A stretch of 64,000 bases of DNA from the NCBI RefSeq assembly GCF_003364205.1, contig NZ_NXLV01000003.1, forward strand, positions 62,001 to 126,000, read 5' to 3'. The notes below the pieces were generated by a model. The model saw only the letters and a list, made by a program, of their open reading frames with translations. It was not told the DNA's origin and did no database searches. The position numbers were made by a program, and so were the translations under genes. Source of the DNA: Helicobacter brantae. Lineage in GTDB: Bacteria; Campylobacterota; Campylobacteria; Campylobacterales; Helicobacteraceae. Below, piece by piece: positions 16,883 through 25,572 of this stretch (position 1 is its first letter; every line of letters begins with the position of its first letter).

Positions 16883-17314
16883 ATGAGAAATGCCTTTAGT
16901 ATGCTAGAGCTTGTGTTTGTGATTGTGATTTTGGGGATTTTGGCAGCCATTGCTATCCCTAAATTTTCTTTCACACGAGGGGAAGCTCAAGCTGTGAGTA
17001 TTCAAGCAGATATTACCCAAGCTTTGAGTGCGATTCAAAGAGAGGCATTTGTCAAAAATCCTCCAAGCTCTGCAATCAATGGAGATTGGATTTTGCAAAA
17101 TGCAGGGCTTAGCAAAACACGATGGATTGCTGTGGGCAATGGAGTGAAGTTAGCCAAGAGTGGAGCTGTGGATAGCGAGAATGATTGCGTAACTTTTGAG
17201 TTTGTAGATCAAAGAGATATTTTGGTAGAGATTACCCCTAAGCCTAGCTCTTCACTCTGTGCAAAACTACTAGAGAGCATTGAAAACAAAAGATATCCTC
17301 TCATCGCAAACTAG
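16883..17314 (+). CDS. Type IV pilin-like pseudopilin 1
   Basis: The protein begins MRNAFSMLELVFVIVILGIL, a class III prepilin signal with a short leader ending in alanine, then phenylalanine, a glutamate at +5 and a hydrophobic helix of about 20 residues. The 143-residue size and soluble C-terminus fit type II secretion or DNA-uptake pseudopilins such as Campylobacter Cts proteins. The site AGGAGGAG precedes its ATG. It overlaps the next pseudopilin gene by 35 bases. H. pylori lacks such pilins as far as I know. Confidence 0.82.
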   Translation: MRNAFSMLELVFVIVILGILAAIAIPKFSFTRGEAQAVSIQADITQALSAIQREAFVKNPPSSAINGDWILQNAGLSKTRWIAVGNGVKLAKSGAVDSENDCVTFEFVDQRDILVEITPKPSSSLCAKLLESIENKRYPLIAN

Positions 17315-17723
17315 GGCTTTTAGTCTCTTTGAGGTGGTGGTTTGCACTATTATCTTATCTCTCTTGCTTTTGATTGCTTTGCCAAAGAGCAGTTCCTTTG
17401 CTCATCGCAAATGTGTCTTTGTCTTGCAAGAGAGGTTGCAAAGAAGTAATCAGGCCTTTATGGAGCTTTACAGCTCCAAAGCTCTAAGGGGAGAATCCCC
17501 TACTTCAAGTGAGATTGATGAGGCTTTATCAATCTTATTAGAGAGAAGAAGTGGGGAGAATTGCTATTTTCAAAGAAGCACAAAGGGGGTAGATGCCAAG
17601 ATTGAGGGCAAAACTTTGAGCTTCACTCTCTCCCCACTTGATTTTTCCCATAAGCCCAAAATCTACTGCCAACTTACAAATGAGCTTTGCCGTGAATTTT
17701 TGGGGAAAACTTCCAAAAAATAA
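17280..17723 (+). CDS. Type IV pilin-like pseudopilin 2
   Basis: A second prepilin-like protein of 147 residues. After a 13-residue leader comes AFSLFEVVVCTIILSLLLLI, with glutamate at +5 and a hydrophobic helix. The rest is soluble and contains two cysteines in the last third. The start is TTG at 17280, inside the end of the first pseudopilin gene, preceded by TAGAGAG, so translation is probably coupled. Like its partner it has alanine rather than glycine before the cleavage site. Function is probably in pseudopilus assembly; no secretin, ATPase or peptidase is in the window. Confidence 0.75.
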   Translation: MKTKDILSSQTRAFSLFEVVVCTIILSLLLLIALPKSSSFAHRKCVFVLQERLQRSNQAFMELYSSKALRGESPTSSEIDEALSILLERRSGENCYFQRSTKGVDAKIEGKTLSFTLSPLDFSHKPKIYCQLTNELCREFLGKTSKK

Positions 17724-17756
17724 GTAAAATCTCTCAAAAATTATCAAGGAGAGAGA

Positions 17757-18437
17757 GTGAAAAAGTTTATTTTGCTGATTTTATCTGTGGGATTGTGTTT
17801 TGCAGAGCTAAGGGTGGATACTCAAGAGAAGAAGGTAGATATTGGATTTTTTGTCGGTGGGGGTATAGGGATTGGTGCAAATGCAGTGCAATACAACAAT
17901 GTATTGCACCCTAATGGAGGATTGTATGAGCAGAATCAAAGTTTTGCTTCATTTGTGGCTTCTGTGAAAGTGGGGGCTTATCATTATTTCAATCCCACTC
18001 TTGGATTAAGGGTTTATTATAATCTTGATTTTAATGTCTTGCCCTTAGATGAATATACCTATAATTCAGGATCTTTCACCCCTTATATTTTTTCTGCCTC
18101 ACATACAATCAATGCTGATGTAATCTACAATGTCTTTTCTCAAAACAATATTGATGTCGCAGTGATTGGGGGAATAGGACTTGGGGCATTGAATGGGGAG
18201 GCAATAACAAAAAATGAAAGTGTTTATTATAAAAATCCTTTAAGTGGAGATGGATTTTTGGATTTTGAATTTCGCTTCAATATCGGAGCTAGAGCAATGT
18301 TTAGCAAAAAATATGGAGTAGAGTTTATGGCAAAACTCCCTGTAACTCCAGCTACAATGGTTATCAAAGATGGCAATAGCAATGTCAAATACTCCCCCTA
18401 TTACTTCACGATTGATTTTGTAATGGAGAGATTTTAA
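17757..18437 (+). CDS. Outer-membrane beta-barrel protein
   Basis: A signal peptide (MKKFILLILSVGLCFAEL) precedes a glycine- and aromatic-rich protein of 226 residues with alternating strands such as VKVGAYHYFNPTLGLRVYYNLDF and a C-terminal phenylalanine (FVMERF), the mark of outer-membrane barrels. It resembles the loosely related Helicobacter outer-membrane proteins but is not a close paralogue of the clusters at 21560 or 41387. The start is GTG at 17757 after CAAGGAGAGA. It lies between the pseudopilins and the methylase. Confidence 0.78.
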   Translation: MKKFILLILSVGLCFAELRVDTQEKKVDIGFFVGGGIGIGANAVQYNNVLHPNGGLYEQNQSFASFVASVKVGAYHYFNPTLGLRVYYNLDFNVLPLDEYTYNSGSFTPYIFSASHTINADVIYNVFSQNNIDVAVIGGIGLGALNGEAITKNESVYYKNPLSGDGFLDFEFRFNIGARAMFSKKYGVEFMAKLPVTPATMVIKDGNSNVKYSPYYFTIDFVMERF

Positions 18438-18512
18438 GCTCTCCATTGCAAAAAGTTTGAAAACATCTCGTATTTGGCGTTAAAATTTCACAAAAACTTT
18501 TAAGGAGGGATT

Positions 18513-20120
18513 GTGAAGAGATTGCTAGATTGCTTTGATTATATTAAGCGTTATCAGGTTGATATTTTAGAATCTTTACACATCTTTCTTGAGTTTGCTC
18601 TGCTCAAAAAACATAATCTTCATAAATCCCTGCTTCTAAAAGCTTTGAGGAGAAAAAAGATTTATCAAGATTGCGTTGAGGTAATGCAAAAATATATCCC
18701 CTATTTTATCCCTCCAAACCCTAATCTCAATCTTACCAAAATCCTTAAAAGCCTTGATGAGAGTGAGCTAGATTCTCAAAGTCTAAGTGCCTTTTTTGAT
18801 GTGATTACCCAAAAAAAGACACAAAACAAGCTCTATTTTTATGCAATGCCAAGTGAGGTGCAAACCCTTATCCTCTCTTTGCTCTCACTCCAAAGGGGGG
18901 AGAGCTTGTATCATCCCTGCTATGGGATTGGAAGCTTGTTTTTGCAAGTAGGGGAAGGTGTGGAGGTATATGGAGAGGAGTTAGATGAGCGATTTAGCGT
19001 GATTGCAAAGCTAGTATGTGAGCTTTGTGGGAAGAGTGGAGAGAATCTGCTTTCAAATGATATTTTAAAGCAATCAAGCTTTAAGAGTGCAAAGGGTTTT
19101 GTCAAGTTTGATGTAATGATTTGTAATCCCCCCTTGCATTCACATATGGGAACTCACTATATCAAAGAAGATGAACGCTTTGGAGGTATGCTATCCAAAA
19201 GCTATCCTGAGCTAGTTTTCCTCTCTCACGCCTTAGTGCATTTTGGGGGGAGGGGAGCGTTTTTGCTAAGAAGTCAAATCTTTAAAAACTCCACTTTAGA
19301 AAACAAGCTCAAAAGCTCACTAGAGGGGAGGATAGAGTGTATTATCGAGCTACCCAAAAATCTTTTTCCTTTTCAAAATTATGATTTTTGTCTTGTGCTT
19401 TTAAGAGAGGGGGCAAAAGAGATTTTATATATCAATGCAAGTGAGTTTTTTATCAAAGAAGGGCGATACAATCGCTTAAGCAAAATTGCTCAAATCCTCT
19501 CACTCTATGAGAGCAGAACTTCAAGTGCTTATAGCAAAGTGGTAGGGGGGATTGAAGAGATTTTTGGATATGAGAGAGGAGAGAGGGATTCTAAGAGATT
19601 GGGTGAAGTGGTGGAGCTAGTGAGGGGGCAGAGGGTGTATGGAAGCAACAAAGATGAGGAGATTGAGTATTTTGAGGTGGGGGTGAGTGATTTTGCACCT
19701 TTGGGATTCACTCATCATTTTAGCAATCTAAGAAAACAAGGCAATAGAGAAAAAATCCAAAAATACACCCTCAAGCCCTATGATATTCTCATCGCTCTAA
19801 GGGGAAATTCTCCCAAAATTGCCCTGCTTCCCCACTCTCTTCCCCTGCCTTGTATCGCAAATGTAGGGGTTTTGGTGCTGAGGGCAAAGAGTGAGGAAGT
19901 GGCAAAGGGATTGTATGGATATTTATTTTCTAGTGAGGGGGAGAGGGCATTGCAGGGGGTGTGTGATGGAATCCTTGATATTACCAAACTTACTCAAATG
20001 CCCTTGCCCAAAGATTTAAGCACCTACTCTCATCTTGAAGAGATTAATCTTTTGGCTCTTAAGCTTGAGAGGGTAATGGAGGAGATTTCAGTGCTGAAGG
20101 AGAGGAAGTGCAAGTGTTAA
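18513..20120 (+). CDS. Fused N6-adenine methylase and HsdS-type specificity domain, no nuclease nearby
   Basis: The first 330 residues resemble the type I HsdM methylase: an N-terminal helical part, a region matching motif I (HPCYGIGSLF, about 134-143) and motif IV NPPL at 205-208. Residues 360-510 resemble one target-recognition domain of HsdS (RLGEVVELVRGQRVYG through ILDITKLTQMPLP). So methylation and recognition are joined in one 535-residue chain. Motif I lacks the usual DPxCGSG form, and motif IV ends in leucine instead of phenylalanine or tyrosine, so catalysis may be weakened. No restriction subunit is adjacent. The start is GTG after TAAGGAGG. It overlaps the acetyltransferase gene by 13 bases. 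Confidence 0.75.
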   Translation: MKRLLDCFDYIKRYQVDILESLHIFLEFALLKKHNLHKSLLLKALRRKKIYQDCVEVMQKYIPYFIPPNPNLNLTKILKSLDESELDSQSLSAFFDVITQKKTQNKLYFYAMPSEVQTLILSLLSLQRGESLYHPCYGIGSLFLQVGEGVEVYGEELDERFSVIAKLVCELCGKSGENLLSNDILKQSSFKSAKGFVKFDVMICNPPLHSHMGTHYIKEDERFGGMLSKSYPELVFLSHALVHFGGRGAFLLRSQIFKNSTLENKLKSSLEGRIECIIELPKNLFPFQNYDFCLVLLREGAKEILYINASEFFIKEGRYNRLSKIAQILSLYESRTSSAYSKVVGGIEEIFGYERGERDSKRLGEVVELVRGQRVYGSNKDEEIEYFEVGVSDFAPLGFTHHFSNLRKQGNREKIQKYTLKPYDILIALRGNSPKIALLPHSLPLPCIANVGVLVLRAKSEEVAKGLYGYLFSSEGERALQGVCDGILDITKLTQMPLPKDLSTYSHLEEINLLALKLERVMEEISVLKERKCKC

Positions 20121-20560
20121 AAAGTGGGATAGTCAATGTCAAATCTTCAAATGGAGTAAAAGTCATTGAGCCTTGCAATCTTTATGGTTGTGAATTGTGT
20201 GAAGATGTGTTTGTAGGACCATTTGTGGAGATTCAAAGCGATGTGAGGATAGGGGCAAGGAGTAGGATTCAAAGTCATAGTTTTATCTGCTCTTTGGTAG
20301 AAATCGGAGAGGATTGCTTTATTGGACACGGAGTAATGTTTATCAATGATCTTTTTTCTGAAGGACACCCCTCAAAGAGTTCAAGTCAGTGGAAAAGCAC
20401 AAAAATAGGAAATAATGTCAGCATTGGTTCAAATGCGACGATATTGCCTGTGAATATTTGTGATGGGGTTGTGATAGGGGCAGGGAGTGTGGTAAGTAAA
20501 GACATTGTAGAGCGTGGGGTGTATGTGGGCAATCCTGCAAAGAAAATTAGAGATTTATAG
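20108..20560 (+). CDS. Left-handed beta-helix acetyltransferase, WlbB/WbpD-like
   Basis: The protein of 150 residues is built of hexapeptide repeats (VFVGPFVEIQSDVRIGARSR, TKIGNNVSIGSNATIL, GVVIGAGSVVSKDI) and ends VYVGNPAKKIRDL, typical of sugar N-acetyltransferases. Together with the oxidoreductase that follows, it resembles the WlbB/WlbA pair that makes 2,3-diacetamido sugars for surface polysaccharide. The start is GTG at 20108 or 20114, both inside the end of the methylase gene. The acceptor sugar is inferred from family context only. Confidence 0.82.
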   Translation: MQVLKSGIVNVKSSNGVKVIEPCNLYGCELCEDVFVGPFVEIQSDVRIGARSRIQSHSFICSLVEIGEDCFIGHGVMFINDLFSEGHPSKSSSQWKSTKIGNNVSIGSNATILPVNICDGVVIGAGSVVSKDIVERGVYVGNPAKKIRDL

Positions 20561-20570
20561 GAGAGAGTAA

Positions 20571-21545
20571 GTGAGAGTTGCGATTATTGGATATGGATAT
20601 TGGGGGATAAATATTGCTAGGACGATTGAGAAGCTCAAAGAGAAGGGAGTGGGGTTTGAGATAGAGACAATCTTTGATATGGATAGCTCAAGGGTAAGGG
20701 AAGCTCAAAAGCTTTATAGCTTTACCCCATATGAGAGTTTTGAAGCGATTTTGAGGAGTGATAAGATAGAAGCTCTTTTTGTCATCACGCCCCCTCACAC
20801 ACACTACTCTATCGCCAAAGAGGGGATTAAAGCTAGAAAACATATCTTTGTAGAAAAACCTTTGACAACCAATGTCAGAGAGGCGTGTGAGCTCTATGAT
20901 TTGGCAGAGAGAAATGGTGTGATTTTGCATTGCGATCATGTGTTTTTGCACTCTCCTGCTGTCAAATATCTCAAAGAAAATATCCATACTTTTGGGGATA
21001 TTGTCTATATCAATTCAAGGCGTATCAATCTTGGATTGTTTCAAAGCAGTGTTGATGTGATATGGGATTTGGCAATTCATGATTTGAGTATCATTGATGC
21101 ACTCATCAAGCTTGAGATTAAAAAAGTCAGCACTTTTAAGCGAAAATATCAAAGCTACCCCAATGACGCACTAGCCAATATCAATATCGAGCTAAAAAGT
21201 GGGGTAATTATCACGATTAATGTCTCTTGGCTAAGTCCTGTAAAAGTCAGAGAGATGATTATCGGAGGGACACAAAAAAGTGCAGTCTATGATGATACCA
21301 AGAGAGAAAAAATCAAGATTTATGACTCAGGAGTGGTTATCAAAGATGAGCTAGACAAAAATAGCCTTTATGCCAAAATGGTGGAATACAAGCTTGGAGA
21401 GGAATATATCCCAGAGCTTCCAAACTATCTCTCACTTGATAAATCCATTGAGTGCTTCTATGAGTGTATTTTGCAAAAGACTCAAGAGGATAGAGAGCAT
21501 ACTTTGAGGGTGATTGAGGCGTTGGAGGTGATTACAAAAATCTAA
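20571..21545 (+). CDS. Gfo/Idh/MocA-family sugar oxidoreductase
   Basis: The N-terminal Rossmann domain begins VAIIGYGYWGINIARTIEKL. The conserved EKPLT motif (about residue 100, HIFVEKPLTT) carries the catalytic lysine, and WDLAIHDLSIID supplies the usual downstream histidine and aspartate. At 324 residues it is full length. The start is GTG at 20571, ten bases after the acetyltransferase, which suggests a joint role in nucleotide-sugar synthesis (WlbA-like). It is convergent with the outer-membrane gene at 21560. Confidence 0.87.
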   Translation: MRVAIIGYGYWGINIARTIEKLKEKGVGFEIETIFDMDSSRVREAQKLYSFTPYESFEAILRSDKIEALFVITPPHTHYSIAKEGIKARKHIFVEKPLTTNVREACELYDLAERNGVILHCDHVFLHSPAVKYLKENIHTFGDIVYINSRRINLGLFQSSVDVIWDLAIHDLSIIDALIKLEIKKVSTFKRKYQSYPNDALANINIELKSGVIITINVSWLSPVKVREMIIGGTQKSAVYDDTKREKIKIYDSGVVIKDELDKNSLYAKMVEYKLGEEYIPELPNYLSLDKSIECFYECILQKTQEDREHTLRVIEALEVITKI

Positions 21546-21559
21546 TCCCTCCTAAAACC

Positions 21560-22278
21560 TTAAAAAATATATTTGTAGCTAAGCAATCCTTGAATTCTAT
21601 TGTAGTAGAAATCATATCCTATATCAATATTTCTTCCTCCTTCTGCATACCCAAATCGAGTGCTAATCAAGGTTAGATTGAAGGGGATTTGGGCTATCAC
21701 CTCAAAACGATGGTGTTTGTTGAAAAGTGTTGAAAACCCCAGTCTGAGCAAAAGTGAATTAAGATAGGTTTTGTTTGTGATAGCCAAATCTTTATCAAGT
21801 ATAGGGGGCATAGCCTTGAAACCAAGCTTGATTTCTCTGCTTGGCATCAGAGAACTAAAGTCATATCCCAATCCACCAATGAAACCCACTTGTATTTTTT
21901 CCTCACTCACTAGGTTGGTAATCGTATCAAAGATAGAACCTGCTGAGAGAATCTGCATAGAGATTTTTCCCAGTTCATTGTGTTTTCCTTGTGTGTAGCC
22001 ATATCCTCCATAAATCCCCCAACGGATTCCAAATCGCTGTGTTTCACCAAAGAAATGCTCTGTTCCTAAAATGAGATTTGCTACACCACCATTTTCTACA
22101 ATACTCTCTTTCCAATCTTTGCCTACAACAACATTTCCTTTTGTTGTGTATTCAAAAATAGATTCGCTCCTCATATATCCACCCTCAATTCCCATATAAA
22201 ATCTTCCCAAAGTGTACTTGAACAAAGAAAAAAGCCAATTGCTATGAGCTTTTTGATATTTCTTGCATTTGTTTTCAT
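21560..22278 (-). pseudogene. Outer-membrane protein paralogue, frameshifted between signal peptide and barrel
   Basis: The barrel part (GRFYMGIEGGYMRSE to GLLSYKYIF) is a clear paralogue of the two genes upstream at 22484 and 23302. An ATG at 22278, preceded by AAGGA, encodes a normal signal peptide, MKTNARNIKKLIAIGFFLCS, ending STLW. This is in a different frame from the barrel. At 22206-22208 there are three G residues (minus strand) where the paralogues read TGGGGAAGA or TGGGGGAGA, so one base is missing. Reading straight through from an upstream start gives a protein without a signal peptide. It is probably inactive as sequenced, though a single added base would restore about 239 residues. 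Confidence 0.75.
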
Positions 22279-22483
22279 TTAGATTCCTTACAAATGATTT
22301 AAATACAAAACAAATAATGGTTTGTATCAACTTCTATAAAGGATGACAAAAACTTCAAGAAAGTGCATAAGAATTTAGAAAGGTTAAATCAAAATAGAAT
22401 AGATAATGATAAAAAGTAGCAAATAATAATAACTAAGAAATGTAGTGTTACAAAAATGCACAATTTTACACCCCCTTTAATTC

Positions 22484-23215
22484 CTAGAATACATATTTAT
22501 AGCCAAGTAGCACTTGAATGTATTTGTATTTAAAAGTGTATTTTCTATCATCTTTTGCACCATTCCATTGTTGTCCCTCCATTATAAAGTGTTGAGAGTG
22601 CTTCTCAAGATAGATGGGGATTTTTGTCAAAAACTCAACTCTGTGATGATTGTAAACTAAAGCACTAGCCCCTATTCGGATTGAGAGGTTGTTGATATGA
22701 GTTTTATTGCTTACAAGCATATCTTCTTTGGGTAGGGTGCTTGCTGCTCTCTCTCCGATAGAGATTTCTTTGTTGGGTTTAAGGAGGGTAAAATCATATT
22801 CTGCTCCCACAAATAACCCCACTGTGAGTTTTTCTGTAACATAAAAATTGAAAATAGAGTCAAAATTTACCCCAAGACTTAGAGTGCTAAGGGTGATATC
22901 TCCCCATTGGGAATCTTTGCTTTGAGTAAGTCCATAACCTCCCAATACTCCCCACCTAATCCCATAATAGTTTTTCCAAAAGAAATGTTCTGTCCCCAAA
23001 ATAAGACTGGTTACTACCCCATTGCCTACAAGCTCTTTATCCCAGTTTTCTTCTCTACCTGTGGTTGTGTTCCCACTATTATCCTCATAAATATAAGTAG
23101 AGTAATCTCTCATATATCCACCCTCAACCCCTATGTAAAATCTCCCCCAAACCAAATTCACAAAAGATAAGAAAACAAAAAAGATGATAGTTGGGAATGT
23201 GTTTTGATACTTCAT
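22484..23215 (-). CDS. Outer-membrane beta-barrel protein, paralogue 2 of 3
   Basis: A signal peptide ending near VNLVW is followed by GRFYIGVEGGYMRDYST, LILGTEHFF and GIRWGVLGGYG, segments shared with both neighbours. The protein ends in LLGYKYVF, an outer-membrane barrel terminus. At 243 residues it is intact, with AGGAGAAGG before its ATG. The three copies probably arose by tandem duplication; differences cluster in likely surface loops such as the stretch after GRFYIGVEGGYMRD. The 153 bases between this gene and paralogue 1 contain nothing else I can recognise. Confidence 0.82.
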   Translation of the reverse strand: MKYQNTFPTIIFFVFLSFVNLVWGRFYIGVEGGYMRDYSTYIYEDNSGNTTTGREENWDKELVGNGVVTSLILGTEHFFWKNYYGIRWGVLGGYGLTQSKDSQWGDITLSTLSLGVNFDSIFNFYVTEKLTVGLFVGAEYDFTLLKPNKEISIGERAASTLPKEDMLVSNKTHINNLSIRIGASALVYNHHRVEFLTKIPIYLEKHSQHFIMEGQQWNGAKDDRKYTFKYKYIQVLLGYKYVF

Positions 23216-23301
23216 ATCCTTCTCCTTTTACTTTTTGGAGCAAGGATATAAAGAAAGTACTAATAAAAAGTAATAAAAATATTATCTTTTATATTTTGTC
23301 T

Positions 23302-23937
23302 TTAGAATACATATTTATAAGCAAGTAATCCTTGCACATATTCGTATTTGAACTCATATTTGCTTGGAGCAATTTTCTTGTCGTGATCTTGGACATATAC
23401 AGGCACTTTAGCAAGAAGCTCAAGTCTGTGGTGGTTGCCAAAGAGTGTGCTAAGTCCTACACGTAAGGCAAGGTTATTGCTTTGAGTTTTGTTGTTTACG
23501 CCAAAAGGTGCTTCTTTGCTAGGTTTTTGTATGATATAGTCATACTCCACACCCATAAACATACCTGTCATAAAGTCTTCTTTGGCATAGAAGTTGAAAA
23601 ACATATCAAAGTTTGCTCCAGCCCAAAAAGTTGTCAGTTTGCTCTCTCCAAACTCACTATCTTTGCTTTGACTTGCTCCATATCCTCCAAAGATTCCCCA
23701 TCTCACTCCATAGTAATTTCTCCCAAAGAAATGCTCTGTCCCTAAGGTGATATTTCCTACTAGCCCATTACCTAAGACTTTTTTCTCCCATTCTGTTTTG
23801 CTTACCCCTTTTTCCTCATACTCATACACTGAGCGATCTCTCATATATCCACCCTCAACCCCTATATAAAATCTTCCCCATAGCAAACTTGATGAAGTCA
23901 AAAACGCCAAAAGTGCAACTTTTACATATCGTGTCAT
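23302..23937 (-). CDS. Outer-membrane beta-barrel protein, paralogue 3 of 3
   Basis: An intact 211-residue member of the same tandem family. The signal peptide ends near SSLLW, then GRFYIGVEGGYMRDRSV, LGTEHFFGRNYYGVRWGIFG and the terminal LLAYKYVF. AAGGAGAAAAG precedes its ATG. It is the shortest copy and lacks the extra loop residues present in paralogue 2. It is first in the minus-strand order, so it may carry the promoter for the array. Function beyond an outer-membrane location is unknown. Confidence 0.82.
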   Translation of the reverse strand: MTRYVKVALLAFLTSSSLLWGRFYIGVEGGYMRDRSVYEYEEKGVSKTEWEKKVLGNGLVGNITLGTEHFFGRNYYGVRWGIFGGYGASQSKDSEFGESKLTTFWAGANFDMFFNFYAKEDFMTGMFMGVEYDYIIQKPSKEAPFGVNNKTQSNNLALRVGLSTLFGNHHRLELLAKVPVYVQDHDKKIAPSKYEFKYEYVQGLLAYKYVF

Positions 23938-23992
23938 CTTTTCTCCTTAACTCAAAAATTAGGGAGGAGATTATAGAGGAAAAAATGCCACT

Positions 23993-24373
23993 TTAAGCTA
24001 GAAAATACACCAAGACAAAAATCATCACCAAATCTAGGGCTTGATAGCCAAACTCCACAGCAATGGCTTTGGGACTTCTTTTGGCAAAATAGAGGTTTTG
24101 GATATGCACACTTGCAATCAAAAAGATAAAAATCCCACCCAAGAGAGTGTATTGAAAGAGATTGCTAGAGAGTTTGAGGGCGAAACTTGCACTTAGCACT
24201 TTTAAAAGACTTACAGAGAGATTGATTGCAAACACTCCTAGAAATAGAGCAAGTTTGCTAGTATTGGGGTTTTGCTGATGATTTACCCCCTCACACCAAA
24301 TCTTCCCAAAGAGTTTGGGAGAAAACCATAATCCCCCAAGAAAAAAGGACAATAAAGTAAGCAAAATAATCAT
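23993..24373 (-). CDS. DUF1761-like small membrane protein
   Basis: The 126-residue protein has four hydrophobic helices. The first contains LGGLWFSPKLFGKIWCEGVN, the characteristic opening of DUF1761 proteins. The last ends YQALDLVMIFVLVYFLA. Function is unknown. It lies 34 bases downstream of ruvX in the same direction and may be the last gene of the ilvC-dprA-ruvX transcript. Confidence 0.75.
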   Translation of the reverse strand: MIILLTLLSFFLGGLWFSPKLFGKIWCEGVNHQQNPNTSKLALFLGVFAINLSVSLLKVLSASFALKLSSNLFQYTLLGGIFIFLIASVHIQNLYFAKRSPKAIAVEFGYQALDLVMIFVLVYFLA

Positions 24374-24407
24374 TGAACTTCCTTGTGATTGGAAAATAAA
24401 GGCGGGA

Positions 24408-24821
24408 TTATAGCACTCCTAGATAACGCTCTAATATGATAAGAGCTGAGAGGCTATCTAGCTCTCCATTTTTGATTTTTTCACTCCTTTCTTTTTTGCC
24501 TAGAGTTTTCAATCTCTCCATTGCCTCAACTGAGCTATATCCCTCATCAATATAGATAACTTCCCCTCCAAAATCTAGCAAGGAGATAAAATGTCTAATG
24601 CGTCGCTCCATTTCGTGAATCTCCTCTTCTCTCTGACTTTTGGGGAGTCCGATAATGAGCTTGGTGATTTGTCTTTCTTTTAAGAGGGTGCTAAGCTCTA
24701 GTGAGGCTTGAGTGCGATTTTTTCTGAGGATTGGAGGGAGGGGGAGGGCGATTCCTTGTGTGTAGATTGCAACTCCAATGCGTTTAAGCCCAATATCGCA
24801 AGAGAGAAGATTAGCAGACAT
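24408..24821 (-). CDS. ruvX: Putative pre-16S rRNA nuclease / Holliday junction resolvase (YqgF)
   Basis: The RNase H-like fold starts LLSCDIGLKRIGVAIY with the first catalytic aspartate, continues with IIGLPKSQ, IYIDEGYSSVEA with the second acidic residue and ends ELDSLSALIILERYL. The family processes the 5' end of 16S rRNA and is also called RuvX. The start is uncertain: ATG 24821 matches the length of H. pylori RuvX, while ATG 24833 or TTG 24839 are also possible. The gene overlaps the end of dprA, as in H. pylori. Confidence 0.88.
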   Translation of the reverse strand: MSANLLSCDIGLKRIGVAIYTQGIALPLPPILRKNRTQASLELSTLLKERQITKLIIGLPKSQREEEIHEMERRIRHFISLLDFGGEVIYIDEGYSSVEAMERLKTLGKKERSEKIKNGELDSLSALIILERYLGVL

Positions 24822-25572
24822 AAATTCGTCCATTTTCAATCTTAATTTTCCCCTCTACCTCGTATTCATAGAGTTTATCTCCAAACTTTTGATAAGCCAC
24901 TTCAAAGCCCACAGGATTGTAACAAAAGCTCAAAATCTCATCATCTTGAGGACAAAACAATGTCCCAAAATGCTCTTTTATCCATTCTTGAAGATTATAA
25001 ATGGCTTGAGCTTTTTTGTCTTGAAGCAAAGAGTTTGTCCCCTCACTCTCTCCAAGACGATGAGGCAAGACATAGATAGGCTTATTGAGAGAGAGGGCGA
25101 TTTTGGCACTCTCCATTGAGCCACTTCCCAGATCAGCTTGAGGAATGATGACAATATCGCTCAATGCAATCACTAAGCGATTTCTCTCTAAGAAGTGATA
25201 AGGCTTTGGAGAGGGGTTGTTTTCATATTCACTCAAAGCTAGGGCTTTTTCATAGATTTGTTTGATGATTGAGGCATTGGTTTTGGGGTAGGGAGAATCT
25301 AGACTTGAGGGAGAAAACATAATCGTTCTTGGCATTGCACCAAGATGAGCGATGATATCCACTCCCAAAGCTCCACCACTGACAACCACTCCCCCACTTT
25401 TGGCAATCAACTCAGAGAGATTGTGGGTGAGGAGTTTGGTATAGGGATTGGGTTTGCGAGTGCCTACGATTGCGATTTTTTTGGGAGCTTGGAGCAAGGA
25501 GAGATCTCCTTGAGCAAAGAGAGTTTTTGGAGGGCTTTTGAGAGAGAGGAGGGGATGTGGGATAGGAATCAT
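24811..25572 (-). CDS. dprA: DNA-processing protein DprA
   Basis: DprA binds incoming single-stranded DNA during natural transformation and loads RecA. The Rossmann-like core is visible as KKIAIVGTRKPNPYT, VVVSGGALGVDIIAH, HFLERNRLVIALSD and LGSGSMESAKIALSLNKPIYVLPHR. The 253-residue chain has a short C-terminal winged-helix-like part. The ATG overlaps the stop of the lipoprotein gene (ATGA). Together with the two pseudopilins at 16883-17723 it hints at natural competence. Confidence 0.93.
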   Translation of the reverse strand: MIPIPHPLLSLKSPPKTLFAQGDLSLLQAPKKIAIVGTRKPNPYTKLLTHNLSELIAKSGGVVVSGGALGVDIIAHLGAMPRTIMFSPSSLDSPYPKTNASIIKQIYEKALALSEYENNPSPKPYHFLERNRLVIALSDIVIIPQADLGSGSMESAKIALSLNKPIYVLPHRLGESEGTNSLLQDKKAQAIYNLQEWIKEHFGTLFCPQDDEILSFCYNPVGFEVAYQKFGDKLYEYEVEGKIKIENGRIYVC

